Notes: generated from the sequence alone by a model not told the origin. A DNA stretch of 64,000 nt from an uncultured Prevotella sp. (GCF_946407605.1 NZ_CAMJOS010000002.1:124001-188000); one strand, 5' to 3'. Positions 16,674-25,450 are shown, numbered from the stretch's first letter. Made by a program: numbers and translations.

Positions 16674-18614
16674 CTAAGGTTGTAACCTGTCTTGTGTCAT
16701 GCGTTCCATATACTGCTGAATGATGGCCTTCACCTCACGCTCCATCTCTTTCGTTTGAGGATTATCATTCAGGAGGTTATGCTGCATCAGCGAGTCCTGC
16801 AGAGCATAGATGGCTGTTGTGCGTTCTCCGTCGAACTGCAACACGTGGCCATGTTTCACATACTGGTAAATGCCGTTCAGATAGTTTACGGCCCAGGTAT
16901 CCTCTGCTGCGGTGTTGAAGAGGTCGATACCAAAACCGAAATAGGGCTGGTCATAATGCAGCATACCCATCACCGTTGGCAGTATATCTATCTGTTGTGC
17001 TATCTTGTCCTGCATCTCAGGCTGACGCAAGGTGTCACCCGGCTCATAAATGATAATAGGTGAACAGAAACCACCCAGGTCGGTCTGGTAATAGTCGTGG
17101 TCACTCATATTGGTATGGTCGCTGGTCAACACAAAGATAGTGTTCTTGAACCAGGGCTGGCGACTGGCAGCCTGGAAGAACTTACCTAACGCCATATCCG
17201 TATAGCGGATGCACTTGTGCATGATGATGCCTTCCTCTGGATAGACGTCTTTGTATTCCTCTGGTATCTCATAGGGATGATGACTCGATGCCGTAAAGAC
17301 AGCCGTCATAAAAGGCTCTTTCATCTCCGACATCTTGGTACAGTAATACTGCAGGAAAGGCTCGTCCCAAATGGCCCACATGCCGTCAAAGTCCTTGTCG
17401 CCATCGAAACGCGGGTCTTCATTAAAGTCCTCTCGTCCATAGTATTCCTGGAAGCCTGTGCTGCGGGCGAAGGCCATAAAGCCCATAGAACCACGCTGGG
17501 CTCCATGGAAGAAGGCCGTCTGATAACCTTTAGTATCTAATAAGGAGGCAATGCCCGAGACATGATTCATAGAGGATGGCGTCAGGAAGAAAGGCTCCAC
17601 AAACATCGGGATACTACTCAGGATGCTGGGCATTCCGTCAATGCTCTTCCTGCCATTACAGAAAGAATACTTAAAGGTGGTACTCTTCGCAATCAGCGAG
17701 TCTATATGGGGGGTATAGCCTTTATACTGCCCGTTCTCCAGCGTCTTGTTGAGGGCTCCGATATACTCTCTACCAAAGCTCTCCACAATAAGTACCACCA
17801 CATTCTTCGGGGTAAACGCCACGCTGTCGTTGGGCACATGAATAGGTGAATAGACCTGCGCCATCTCTTCCTCGCTCTCGTAATAGTCGGGCACCACGAA
17901 GACATTTTTGCCAATGGTTCGATAGAAAGAGAAGGGCGTATTCAGCACCAAGGCTGCGTCTGTAGGACGGTTCACATACTGATTGGCGTTGCTGATGGTG
18001 ATGGGACGCACGGCGGTGGTAAAACCACCACGGATTCCTGCTACCACAAAGGGTGCCACAGCTGCCAACGATGCAAACGTTATCAGGTCATAACGCCACC
18101 AAGAGAGTTTTTTGACTTCTAATTTGGGTGTGGTATAGAGTTTCCAAAGCCCATAGACCACGATGACTGCCAGCACCACGAAATACCAGTGATGCAGGGT
18201 TTCGGTGAGGAAGATTCCACTCAGGTTTCCTTCGTTCTGGAACTCGTTGAACACCGTTGTCGTGGTGCGCCGTAGGGTATAGGGGAAATAGGCGGCATCA
18301 CAGAGATTCAGAACCAACGCCAGCGTGTTGATGATAACAAACCACCACTTGCACACCAGATGCCACACCTTGCATTCCTTCCAATGCAAAGGGAACAGCA
18401 TCATCGCAATATAGGGGATGTTGGTCACCAGAATGGCAGAAGTGTCGAACACCAGTCCTCCTTGCCATATCTCCCACGACAAGCTTTCTGAGAAATAGCT
18501 CCAGTTATCCAACAGATAGGCTACGCGGGCTATGAAATAGACCACATAGACCAGCAACAGATTCAGCAGCAATGCGAATAGCGGGGCAGTATATGTATGT
18601 AACAGTCTCTTCAT
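16674..18614 (-). CDS. LTA synthase-like sulfatase-family membrane protein (paralogue 2)
   Basis: The 646-residue protein has the same layout as its downstream neighbour: about five N-terminal helices, then a periplasmic domain with VVVLIVESFGREYIGALN, CNGRKSIDGMPSILSSIP (putative Ser nucleophile), ASSHHPYEIPEEY and VLTSDHTNMSDHDYYQ. Identity with the protein at 14689-16662 is high across the whole length by eye, including the PTDAALVLNTPFS/NDASLILNTPFS region, so the pair arose by tandem duplication. Its ATG overlaps the stop of the gene upstream by 4 bases. It probably transfers a phospho-group to a periplasmic or outer-membrane glycolipid; the donor and acceptor are not known. Confidence 0.8.
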   Translation of the reverse strand: MKRLLHTYTAPLFALLLNLLLVYVVYFIARVAYLLDNWSYFSESLSWEIWQGGLVFDTSAILVTNIPYIAMMLFPLHWKECKVWHLVCKWWFVIINTLALVLNLCDAAYFPYTLRRTTTTVFNEFQNEGNLSGIFLTETLHHWYFVVLAVIVVYGLWKLYTTPKLEVKKLSWWRYDLITFASLAAVAPFVVAGIRGGFTTAVRPITISNANQYVNRPTDAALVLNTPFSFYRTIGKNVFVVPDYYESEEEMAQVYSPIHVPNDSVAFTPKNVVVLIVESFGREYIGALNKTLENGQYKGYTPHIDSLIAKSTTFKYSFCNGRKSIDGMPSILSSIPMFVEPFFLTPSSMNHVSGIASLLDTKGYQTAFFHGAQRGSMGFMAFARSTGFQEYYGREDFNEDPRFDGDKDFDGMWAIWDEPFLQYYCTKMSEMKEPFMTAVFTASSHHPYEIPEEYKDVYPEEGIIMHKCIRYTDMALGKFFQAASRQPWFKNTIFVLTSDHTNMSDHDYYQTDLGGFCSPIIIYEPGDTLRQPEMQDKIAQQIDILPTVMGMLHYDQPYFGFGIDLFNTAAEDTWAVNYLNGIYQYVKHGHVLQFDGERTTAIYALQDSLMQHNLLNDNPQTKEMEREVKAIIQQYMERMTQDRLQP

Positions 18615-20425
18615 TTCATATTCTTTAGTTCACGGGTGGCCATCTGCAGAATGGCCTTTCCTTTCTTGATCAATGCCTGGGCATCGGTGCTCTGGTCAGT
18701 CACTATCATGTTGGCATTCAGGTCGAGCACAGCAAAACCTGTACTGTCCACCATGCTAATACCATTATTATAGGTATGAGTGGCAAAGGGATAGGTGTAG
18801 TTCTTGCTCAGCACATCACGACTGAAATGATAGTCCTGATGGTCTATGCCCAACTGTCCCAGCAAGGTGGCAGGCAGGTCGGTCTGATTACAAATCTGAG
18901 TGATGCGTCTGGGCTCTTTGACAGCACCTCCCAACCAAAGCATGGGCACATGGTCATGCATAGGATGCTCCTCGCCTACCTCACCATAGCTGTAACCGTG
19001 GTCGGGCAGCAGGATAATCAGCAGGTTATCCCATGCTGGCGACTTCTTCATCTCGCTGATAAAGTTGCCAATACACTCGTCCAGATAATTGAAGGCATTC
19101 AGAATCTCATCGTCAAGACGGTGTGTGGGCACATCCCAAGGCTCATGACTCGACAGCGTGGAATAGCCTATCAGGAAAGGCTTTTCCTGCTGTGACTTCT
19201 GTTCCACCATCTGCGACAGCGTCTTGAAGGTGATGTCGTCACGAACGCCCCATTCTGCCGTTTCTTGTTCCTCAAGGGTATAGTCCGTCTTCCAATACAG
19301 GTCCTCAAAACCAATGTTCACCAGATAGCCGCGCATATTGGTGAAGTTAATGTCGCCACCATAAAGATACGACGTGGTGTAGCCCTCGCGCAGCATACTG
19401 CCTGCGATACCTGGCAGAAGACGGGTCTTGGCAGGCATCTTCATCACCGACGAACGAGGGAACGACGGATAACCGCTCCAGGTGCAGAGCGTGCCACGGT
19501 CAGTACGATAGGAGTTGGCGTAGAAACGGGAGAAATAAACGCCCTCTGACTCCAGTCTGTTCAGGTTGGGCATCACCTCTTTCTTTCCGCCGATATCCTG
19601 GGTGAAGACGCCTCCACAGCTCTCCATCAGGATGACAACCACATTAGGACGCTGCGTGGTGAGCAGGGTGTCAGGATTCTCACTCGTGGTGGGATAGAGT
19701 CCCTGCATCATAGCCTCACACTCGTCATCATCCATAAACTGATAGTCAGGCACGTAGCTGGCGGTTTTCTCAAAAGACGACAGGAACGAAAAGACGGGGT
19801 TGACTGCCGAGTGGTTCAGGAACTGGTTCTGCGAGTAATAGACCTGACCGATATTTGTGGTCGACTCGTCCAGACCGCCACGAATAGCTATCACCATGAC
19901 TGGTATCAACAGCACAAACAAGAACGACTCCCACCAGTGGCCTTTCTTCAGGCGATATACTGGCACCACATAGATATAAGCCAGGGAGATGATGACTGCC
20001 ACCACAATCAGAGCCAGCAGCAACAACAGGATGTAACCTGTCGACACGCTGGCCATCGCCTCTGATGGCGTCTCCAGATATTGCAGACACAAGGCGTCGA
20101 GCTTGAAGTGCCAATAGGGATAGAGACAGGTGTCATAGACAAAAGCCAACGAAAAGGCAATAGCCACAAAGATGTAATAGGGCTTCATGAGCCAACGAGG
20201 CATGGGTAGCCAGATGCTGGCCCACGCCACGAAGAACGGGATAATCAGGAAATAAAGGGCGGTCGAGACATCCAGACTCAGTCCGTGGCCTATCACCTCC
20301 AGCATATCTGCCATCGTCCATGTGGCTGCATCATGGTTATAGACCATGAAACCGCATTTGCCCACGATGAAGATTATCACCGTGAGCAAAAAGAACTTCA
20401 GCAGAAAAAATACTCTCTCTTTCAA
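18611..20425 (-). CDS. LTA synthase-like sulfatase-family membrane protein (paralogue 1)
   Basis: The 604-residue protein has an N-terminal membrane region (helices to about residue 175) and a periplasmic domain with VVVILMESCGGVFTQDI, FYANSYRTDRGTLCTWSGYP (here a Thr in YRTDRG is the likely nucleophile, unlike the Ser in its two neighbours), LSSHEPWDVP and ILLPDHGYSYGE. The best start is TTG at 20425: an in-frame stop lies two codons upstream, and an internal Met would remove the first helix. That TTG and the miaB stop both lie in period-7 array C. The sequence is more distant from the other two and may have a different acceptor. Confidence 0.78.
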   Translation of the reverse strand: MKERVFFLLKFFLLTVIIFIVGKCGFMVYNHDAATWTMADMLEVIGHGLSLDVSTALYFLIIPFFVAWASIWLPMPRWLMKPYYIFVAIAFSLAFVYDTCLYPYWHFKLDALCLQYLETPSEAMASVSTGYILLLLLALIVVAVIISLAYIYVVPVYRLKKGHWWESFLFVLLIPVMVIAIRGGLDESTTNIGQVYYSQNQFLNHSAVNPVFSFLSSFEKTASYVPDYQFMDDDECEAMMQGLYPTTSENPDTLLTTQRPNVVVILMESCGGVFTQDIGGKKEVMPNLNRLESEGVYFSRFYANSYRTDRGTLCTWSGYPSFPRSSVMKMPAKTRLLPGIAGSMLREGYTTSYLYGGDINFTNMRGYLVNIGFEDLYWKTDYTLEEQETAEWGVRDDITFKTLSQMVEQKSQQEKPFLIGYSTLSSHEPWDVPTHRLDDEILNAFNYLDECIGNFISEMKKSPAWDNLLIILLPDHGYSYGEVGEEHPMHDHVPMLWLGGAVKEPRRITQICNQTDLPATLLGQLGIDHQDYHFSRDVLSKNYTYPFATHTYNNGISMVDSTGFAVLDLNANMIVTDQSTDAQALIKKGKAILQMATRELKNMK

Positions 20426-20449
20426 TTCTCAATCCTCAATTCTCAATTG
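20422..20449. repeat. Period-7 array C (TCAATTC, 4 units), stop/start junction
   Basis: Units TCAATTC, TCAATCC, TCAATTC, TCAATTG. On the minus strand they contain both the TGA stop of miaB (20443-20445) and the TTG start of the following gene (20423-20425). Confidence 0.8.
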
Positions 20450-21753
20450 CCTTCTACCGCTTCTCCCATGAGTGTAGCGCTGGTGCTGCCAGTAATCCTG
20501 ACGCGCACCGTCTCGCCGATATGATGGTTGCCCTTATCGAAGACCACCATCTTATTCTGCTCCGTGCGACCACATAACTGCTGACGACTACGCTTCGAAA
20601 AGCCTTCTACCAGCACATCGAACTCCCTACCCTCATCCTGTTTGTTACGCTGGGCCGACATCTCTGTCTGCAGGGCGATGAGCTCGTTCAGGCGACGAAT
20701 CTTCTCCTCCTCAGCCACATTATCGGGCAGATGTTTCGAGGCATAGGTGCCTGGGCGCTCCGAGTATTTGAACATAAAGGCAGAGTCGTAGCCCACCTCG
20801 CGCATCAGACTCAGGCTCAACTGATGGTCTTCCTCCGTCTCATCGTGATAACCCACAAAGATATCGGTAGAAAGGCCGCAGTCGGGTATGATGCGGCGGA
20901 TGGCTGCGACACGATCTAGATACCATTCGCGGGTATATTTACGGTTCATCAGTTTCAAAATGCGGTCCGAGCCACTCTGCACAGGCAGGTGGATATGTTT
21001 ACAGACATTGGGGACCTCGGCAATAACCTGCAAGGTCTCGTCACTCATGTCCTTGGGATGCGAGGTGGTGAAGCGCACACGCATCCCAGGAGCCTCTGCT
21101 GCCACCAGGCGCAACAGCTCTGGGAATGTCGTCTCATTGCACTTATAGCTGTTCACATTCTGTCCCAACAGCGTCACCTCCTTGAAGCCGCGGTCACGCA
21201 GGTCACGAACCTCACGAAGGATGCTCTCCACATCCCTGGAGCGTTCACGGCCTCGGGTATAGGGCACAATGCAGTAATGACAGAAGTTATTACAGCCTCG
21301 CATGATGCTTACAAAACCACTCAACTTGGCACCATGCAAACGCTGGGGCACCACGTTCTTATAGGTCTCGGTGGTGGACAGCTCAATATTCATCGCTTTA
21401 TGGCCCGTCTCTGCCTGAGCCACCAGGTCGGGCAAGGTCAGGTAGGCATCGGGGCCAGCCACCAGGTCGGCACCGTGATTCTCCAGCAGATCCTGCTGCA
21501 CGCGCTCGGCCATACAGCCCAGCACGCCAACAATCAGCGGGCGCTTACGTTTGATAGCGCCCAGCGCCTCCAGGCGGTGGTAAATCTTCTGTTCGGCATT
21601 ATCGCGTACCGAACAGGTATTCAAAAACACGGCATCAGCCTCATCCAGACTTTCACAAGTCTCGTAGCCAGCCATCTGCATCACCGAGGCCACCACCTCG
21701 GAGTCGGCTACATTCATCTGGCAGCCGTAAGTCTCAATAAATAGTTTCTTCAC
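20443..21753 (-). CDS. miaB: tRNA-2-methylthio-N6-dimethylallyladenosine synthase
   Basis: The 436-residue radical-SAM methylthiotransferase has all expected parts: an N-terminal MTTase domain with the auxiliary cluster cysteines Cys11 (ETYGCQMN), Cys47 (NTCSVR) and Cys80 (VLGCMAE); the radical-SAM CxxxCxxC at Cys154/158/161 (RGCNNFCHYC); GQNVNSY; and a C-terminal TRAM domain ending GSTSATLMGE. It adds the methylthio group to i6A37 of tRNAs reading UNN codons. The start codon is GTG at 21753, lying inside period-7 array D, as does the stop of the upstream gene. It is followed after 17 bases by membrane phosphotransferase genes, presumably in one transcript. Confidence 0.97.
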   Translation of the reverse strand: MKKLFIETYGCQMNVADSEVVASVMQMAGYETCESLDEADAVFLNTCSVRDNAEQKIYHRLEALGAIKRKRPLIVGVLGCMAERVQQDLLENHGADLVAGPDAYLTLPDLVAQAETGHKAMNIELSTTETYKNVVPQRLHGAKLSGFVSIMRGCNNFCHYCIVPYTRGRERSRDVESILREVRDLRDRGFKEVTLLGQNVNSYKCNETTFPELLRLVAAEAPGMRVRFTTSHPKDMSDETLQVIAEVPNVCKHIHLPVQSGSDRILKLMNRKYTREWYLDRVAAIRRIIPDCGLSTDIFVGYHDETEEDHQLSLSLMREVGYDSAFMFKYSERPGTYASKHLPDNVAEEEKIRRLNELIALQTEMSAQRNKQDEGREFDVLVEGFSKRSRQQLCGRTEQNKMVVFDKGNHHIGETVRVRITGSTSATLMGEAVEGN

Positions 21754-21785
21754 TTATCGCTTATTGTTTATCACTTACCATTCAT
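21751..21785. repeat. Period-7 array D (CACTTAT-like, 5 units), stop/start junction
   Basis: Units CACTTAT, CGCTTAT, TGTTTAT, CACTTAC, CATTCAT; the complement reads GTGATAA-like, as in array K. It contains the GTG start of miaB (21751-21753) and the TAA stop of the DUF4468-like gene (21775-21777). Confidence 0.78.
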
Positions 21786-22527
21786 CGTCCTCATTGCCCA
21801 CGATGCCGTTCTTAATAGCCTCCTCAACCTTGTCGATGATGGCATTGGAATAGGCGTGGGTCATCACAAGCGCCTTCGAGCAAGTACGCTTCTTGTTGTC
21901 CTTTTCCACAAAGGGATAGTGCTTGATAATCTCCCACTGCTCGTCGTACAGACGGCGGTCGGTATTGTCACCCTTCAGTCGTTTTCCGTCGCCATAGTAG
22001 TTCTGACGCTCCGTACGGTTCTCGCTATTATCGAGGATTCCGCCAATCCATCCAGCACTCTCAGCCTTCAGGATATCATAGTTCTGAACGGTATAGGTCA
22101 CACGCACCTTACCCTCTTTGATATCAATCTTGATGACGGGGGTGATGCTCACCACATAACGGTTCAACGTACCTGTATGATCGGCAATACCATCGATGGA
22201 TGAAGAGATGATGATACATCCGGCATCCTTATCGTTCAACGTGATGGCCTGCTTGTCCTTGAAGGTGGCAGTCACCCAGTAGTTAACTGCAATATAAAGC
22301 TGTTCCTTGGTCTTGCCAGGGGCCTCGATAATCTGCTGATACGAAAGCGACTCGTTCTTATCGAACTTCAGTTCCTTGGCCAGGTTGGCAGCGGCATCGA
22401 GCCATTTGTCACCATACTTTTCCTTGGCATATTTCTCCAAATCGGCGGCTTTCATCACTTGTGCCTGAGCATTCATAGCACCGCAAAGAAGGATGGCGGT
22501 GAGCATCCAGTTCACTATTTTTTTCAT
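21775..22527 (-). CDS. Secreted DUF4468-like protein
   Basis: The 250-residue protein starts MKKIVNWMLTAILLCGAMNA and has a signal peptide with an AQA cleavage site near residue 22. The mature part has an EAPGKTKEQLYIAVNYWVTATF segment (as two pieces) and a predicted alpha/beta fold with the strand TVQNYDI, resembling DUF4468 (TBP-like fold) periplasmic proteins of Bacteroidota. The C-terminus is highly charged (GNEDDEW). Function is unknown. It appears to be the first gene of the operon continuing into miaB and the membrane phosphotransferases, with a good promoter upstream. Confidence 0.6.
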   Translation of the reverse strand: MKKIVNWMLTAILLCGAMNAQAQVMKAADLEKYAKEKYGDKWLDAAANLAKELKFDKNESLSYQQIIEAPGKTKEQLYIAVNYWVTATFKDKQAITLNDKDAGCIIISSSIDGIADHTGTLNRYVVSITPVIKIDIKEGKVRVTYTVQNYDILKAESAGWIGGILDNSENRTERQNYYGDGKRLKGDNTDRRLYDEQWEIIKHYPFVEKDNKKRTCSKALVMTHAYSNAIIDKVEEAIKNGIVGNEDDEW

Positions 22528-22548
22528 ATTGATAAGTATTTATTGGTG

Positions 22549-22582
22549 CAAAGTTATAAATTTCCTCTCAAATAACGCCAAA
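22549..22582 (-). promoter_or_regulatory. Promoter of the DUF4468-miaB-phosphotransferase operon
   Basis: On the minus strand TTTGG (22578-22582) and TAACTTTG (22549-22556) are about 22 bases apart. The ATG is 21 bases downstream of the box. Confidence 0.6.
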
Positions 22583-22938
22583 TATTCGATGGAATTTGCT
22601 TTTTTTTCGTTAATTTGCAACCAAAGAAAACCTCATACGGGGATTATCTTTTAGGTTTATCCGGATAATCTCTTTTCCTCATGCGGATAGGACTTTTCAG
22701 TGAAAGGGATTATCCCTATAGGGGTAAAGGGATTATTCCTTTCAACATAAACGCCTATCTCTTTCACTCAAAGAGCCTATCTCCATGACTCAAAAGGAGA
22801 TTTTTTGTTCTCTTAAAAAGAAATCAGCATGAGTTTCTTTCAAAAACACCTCACTCCTACCTAAATCTTCGGAAAGGCTCTGCTGTAAAGGGTTTGAGAT
22901 AGGTAGGTGTATCTTTAACTCCTACCTAACTCCTACCT
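22583..22938. repeat. Intergenic cluster of short degenerate repeats
   Basis: No gene is visible in these 356 bases. They hold at least four copies of a GGATTAT/ATAATCC motif (about 22640, 22662, 22708, 22731), with AAAGGGATTATTCCTTT at 22726-22742 matching the complement of 1405-1421 exactly. There are also two GCCTATCTC copies (about 22753 and 22775) and three ACTCCTACCT copies (about 22854, 22919 and 22930), plus one inverted (AGGTAGGTGT, about 22900). It separates a minus-strand promoter from the 3' end of ispG, so it is downstream of the ispG operon. Confidence 0.6.
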
Positions 22939-24312
22939 TTATCCTCTATCTTCTTTTATCAAAGCCAAGAGATGGTCAACAGCCTCAGCCTCGGGAATGT
23001 TTTTCTCAACGCACTCCTTAGCACGATAGAGGCTGATCTTTCCTCTACCTGCACCCACATAGCCATAGTCGGCATCGGCCATCTCGCCTGGACCATTCAC
23101 AATGCAGCCCATGATACCAATCTTAAGTCCTACCAAGTCCTTGGTGGCAGCTTTAATCTTGGCGATGGTCTCCTGCAGATTGTAGAGTGTACGTCCGCAT
23201 CCAGGGCATGAGATATACTCTGTCTTGGTGAACTTGATACGGGCAGCCTGCAGAATGGCGTCAGAAAGCTCTGTGAGCTTTTCAGTTGAAAATTGAGAAT
23301 TGACAATTGAGAGATTGTGGGCCTTCTTATCGATAAGCAGGGCACCTACGGCCATAGCAGCTTTCAATTGCAGTGTCTCCCAGTCTGGGGCATCCACCTC
23401 CAGAGTGATGGTATCATCCTTGATGCTGGCCTCAGCCTTTTCGCGCAGAGCTGTGCACTCTGGTATCATGTCAACCAGTTTACGAGCCACAGGTATCTCG
23501 CATTCTGGCTCCTCGGAGAGAGAGACGCGGATGGTGTCGCCAATGCCCTCGGTAAGCAGGGCGCCGATGCCTACGGCACTCTTTATGCGGCCGTCCTCGC
23601 CTTCGCCAGCCTCAGTAACGCCTAAATGCAAGGGGTAGTGCATATCCTCCTTGTCCATCGTCTTCACCAACAGACGGACGGTGGTTACCATCACCACGGT
23701 ATTCGAGGCCTTGATGCTGATGACCACATCGTTGAACTGTTCGCGACGGAAGATGCGCAGGAACTCCATACAACTCTCTACGATACCCTCTGGCGTGTCG
23801 CCATAGCGACTCATGATGCGGTCTGAGAGCGAACCATGATTCACTCCGATACGCACGGCTGTGTGGTGCTCCTTACAGATATTGAGGAATGGCACAAGCT
23901 GTTTTTCGATTTTCTGCAACTCAGCGGCGTACTCCTCGTCTGTATACTCCAAATGCTTGAATGTGCGACCTGGGTCTACGTAGTTACCTGGGTTGATGCG
24001 CACCTTTTCGCAATACAGTGCAGCCACATCGGCAGTATGGGCAGTAAAATGCACATCGGCCACCAATGGGGCATTGTATCCATCAGCCTTCAACTGGGCC
24101 GAGATGTTCTTCATATTCTCAGCCTCGCGAGTGCCCTGAGTGGTGAAGCGTACCAACTCGCCACCAGCATCGATGATGCGCTTGGCTTGAGCCACAGACC
24201 CCTCAGTATCGTTGGTATCGGTAGTAGCCATCGACTGGATGCGGATGGGGTTGTCGCCACCAATGGCAATATTGCCCACATGGGCCACACTACTAGTTCG
24301 TCTTGTACTCAT
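22939..24312 (-). CDS. ispG: 4-hydroxy-3-methylbut-2-enyl-diphosphate synthase
   Basis: The 457-residue MEP-pathway enzyme reduces MEcPP to HMBPP. The N-terminal TIM barrel shows GGDNPIRIQSMATTDTNDTE and EGEDGRIKSAVGIG; the C-terminal [4Fe-4S] domain has SCPGCGRTLYNL and GIMGCIVNGPGEMADADYG, giving the three cluster cysteines. Bacteroidota enzymes normally have a large extra middle domain (about 600 residues in total, from memory). Here only about 85 residues separate the two domains, so the middle domain is strongly reduced. Residues 334-343 (NLSIVNSQFS) are encoded by period-7 array E. The start overlaps the purE end by 20 bases. Confidence 0.95.
   Translation of the reverse strand: MSTRRTSSVAHVGNIAIGGDNPIRIQSMATTDTNDTEGSVAQAKRIIDAGGELVRFTTQGTREAENMKNISAQLKADGYNAPLVADVHFTAHTADVAALYCEKVRINPGNYVDPGRTFKHLEYTDEEYAAELQKIEKQLVPFLNICKEHHTAVRIGVNHGSLSDRIMSRYGDTPEGIVESCMEFLRIFRREQFNDVVISIKASNTVVMVTTVRLLVKTMDKEDMHYPLHLGVTEAGEGEDGRIKSAVGIGALLTEGIGDTIRVSLSEEPECEIPVARKLVDMIPECTALREKAEASIKDDTITLEVDAPDWETLQLKAAMAVGALLIDKKAHNLSIVNSQFSTEKLTELSDAILQAARIKFTKTEYISCPGCGRTLYNLQETIAKIKAATKDLVGLKIGIMGCIVNGPGEMADADYGYVGAGRGKISLYRAKECVEKNIPEAEAVDHLLALIKEDRG
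23285..23312. repeat. Period-7 array E (ATTGAGA, 4 units) inside ispG
   Basis: Units GTTGAAA, ATTGAGA, ATTGACA, ATTGAGA lie within the coding sequence. It is the same heptamer as array C read on the opposite strand. Confidence 0.78.
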
Positions 24313-24799
24313 ACTTCACCTCTGCTAAGTCCTTGTTGGCTTTCTCAATCTTTGCCTTCAGGCCACTCTTATAGTCGCTCAGGCGCTGAGCCAGAGCCTC
24401 ATCGCTCAGGGCCAGCATCTCGACAGCGAGGATGGCAGCATTCTGAGCACCGTTAACACCTACTGTAGCCACAGGGATGCCTGGAGGCATCTGGATGATA
24501 GAAAGCATGGCGTCGAGACCATCGAGCATGCCCTTGATGGGTACGCCGATAACGGGCAATGTGGTAGAAGCGGCAATGACGCCAGGCAGGGCTGCCGCCA
24601 TACCGGCACCAGCAATAATCACCTTCAAGCCACGATCCTTGGCAGTACGTGCGAACTCCTCAACGGCATCGGGGGTGCGATGGGCAGAGAGGGCGTTGAC
24701 TTCAAACGGTACCTGCATCTCGTCGAGCAACTTGCAGGCTTTCTCCATAACGGGCAGGTCAGAAGTGCTGCCCATGATAATACTAACGATTGGTTTCAT
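24293..24799 (-). CDS. purE: N5-carboxyaminoimidazole ribonucleotide mutase
   Basis: The 168-residue protein has the class I PurE signatures: IMGSTSDLPVMEKA near the N-terminus (phosphate-binding loop), SAHRTPD with the catalytic His near residue 40, IAGAGMAAALPGVIAA and GVPIKGMLDGLDAMLSI. It carries out the carboxylate transfer from N5-CAIR to CAIR in purine synthesis, as an octamer in the cytoplasm. PurK is not in the window. It sits in a five-gene minus-strand operon after rpoN and a PAP2 gene, and its 3' end overlaps ispG by 20 bases. Confidence 0.97.
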   Translation of the reverse strand: MKPIVSIIMGSTSDLPVMEKACKLLDEMQVPFEVNALSAHRTPDAVEEFARTAKDRGLKVIIAGAGMAAALPGVIAASTTLPVIGVPIKGMLDGLDAMLSIIQMPPGIPVATVGVNGAQNAAILAVEMLALSDEALAQRLSDYKSGLKAKIEKANKDLAEVKYEYKTN

Positions 24800-24806
24800 A
24801 TCTTGT

Positions 24807-24827
24807 TTTTTACTTTTTACTTTTTCT
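24807..24827. repeat. Period-7 array F (TTTTTAC, 3 units)
   Basis: Units TTTTTAC, TTTTTAC, TTTTTCT lie between the PAP2 stop and the purE start. Confidence 0.55.
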
Positions 24828-24829
24828 CC

Positions 24830-25450
24830 TTAATAAAAGATGATGCCAAACACAGCACAGACAATTCCGATGCCGAAGCCTGCCACCACTTGTGGAAGGG
24901 TGTGCTGACGCAGATACATGCGTGCCGATCCCAGCAAGCCTGCCAGGAAGAACACCAGACAGAACCACCACACAGGATTGAACCCGAAGATGTCGGCAAA
25001 GACAAACAGGGCGCCTGCCACTCCTCCAATAGCTGCCGTATGTGTAGATATCTTCCACCACATATTAATAATGGCACAGACAATCTGAACCACGAGGGCA
25101 CCAAAGACGATACTCGACACGAAATGGTAAATATGGAGTGACTGCAGCACCCACAGACACATGGCATAACAGAAGATACTAATGCCATAAGGAACAATAC
25201 GACGACGCTTCTGTCCTAACTCCAATAGCGACCAGCCCTGCAGACGACGATAGAGATGGATGAGGAATGTGGGCAGGAGGATGGTGAAGAAATAGACCAT
25301 CACGACAACCAGCAGCCGATATTCTATCGGAAGCAAGTTCAGATAACTGAACGTGAACAGGGCTATCAGACCTACCAGAGGCAGATAGAACGGCGTGAAA
25401 ATCAGACTGACAACACGCGCACCGTAGATGAATCCTTTTTCTCTTGTCAC
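24830..25450 (-). CDS. PAP2-like membrane phosphatase family protein
   Basis: The 206-residue protein has about six membrane helices. The PAP2 pattern is degenerate but visible: WWKISTHTAAIGG near residue 130 corresponds to the 'SxHxaa' motif with Thr after Ser, and SARMYLRQHTLPQVVAGFGIG near residues 175-195 gives the R-x5-H-x3-[DQ] type third motif. Enzymes of this class remove phosphate from lipid or prenyl phosphates at the membrane. The first motif (K-x6-RP) is replaced by GQKRRRIVPYG. The start codon is GTG at 25450, inside period-7 array G. It lies between rpoN and purE in an apparent operon. Confidence 0.7.
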   Translation of the reverse strand: MTREKGFIYGARVVSLIFTPFYLPLVGLIALFTFSYLNLLPIEYRLLVVVMVYFFTILLPTFLIHLYRRLQGWSLLELGQKRRRIVPYGISIFCYAMCLWVLQSLHIYHFVSSIVFGALVVQIVCAIINMWWKISTHTAAIGGVAGALFVFADIFGFNPVWWFCLVFFLAGLLGSARMYLRQHTLPQVVAGFGIGIVCAVFGIIFY

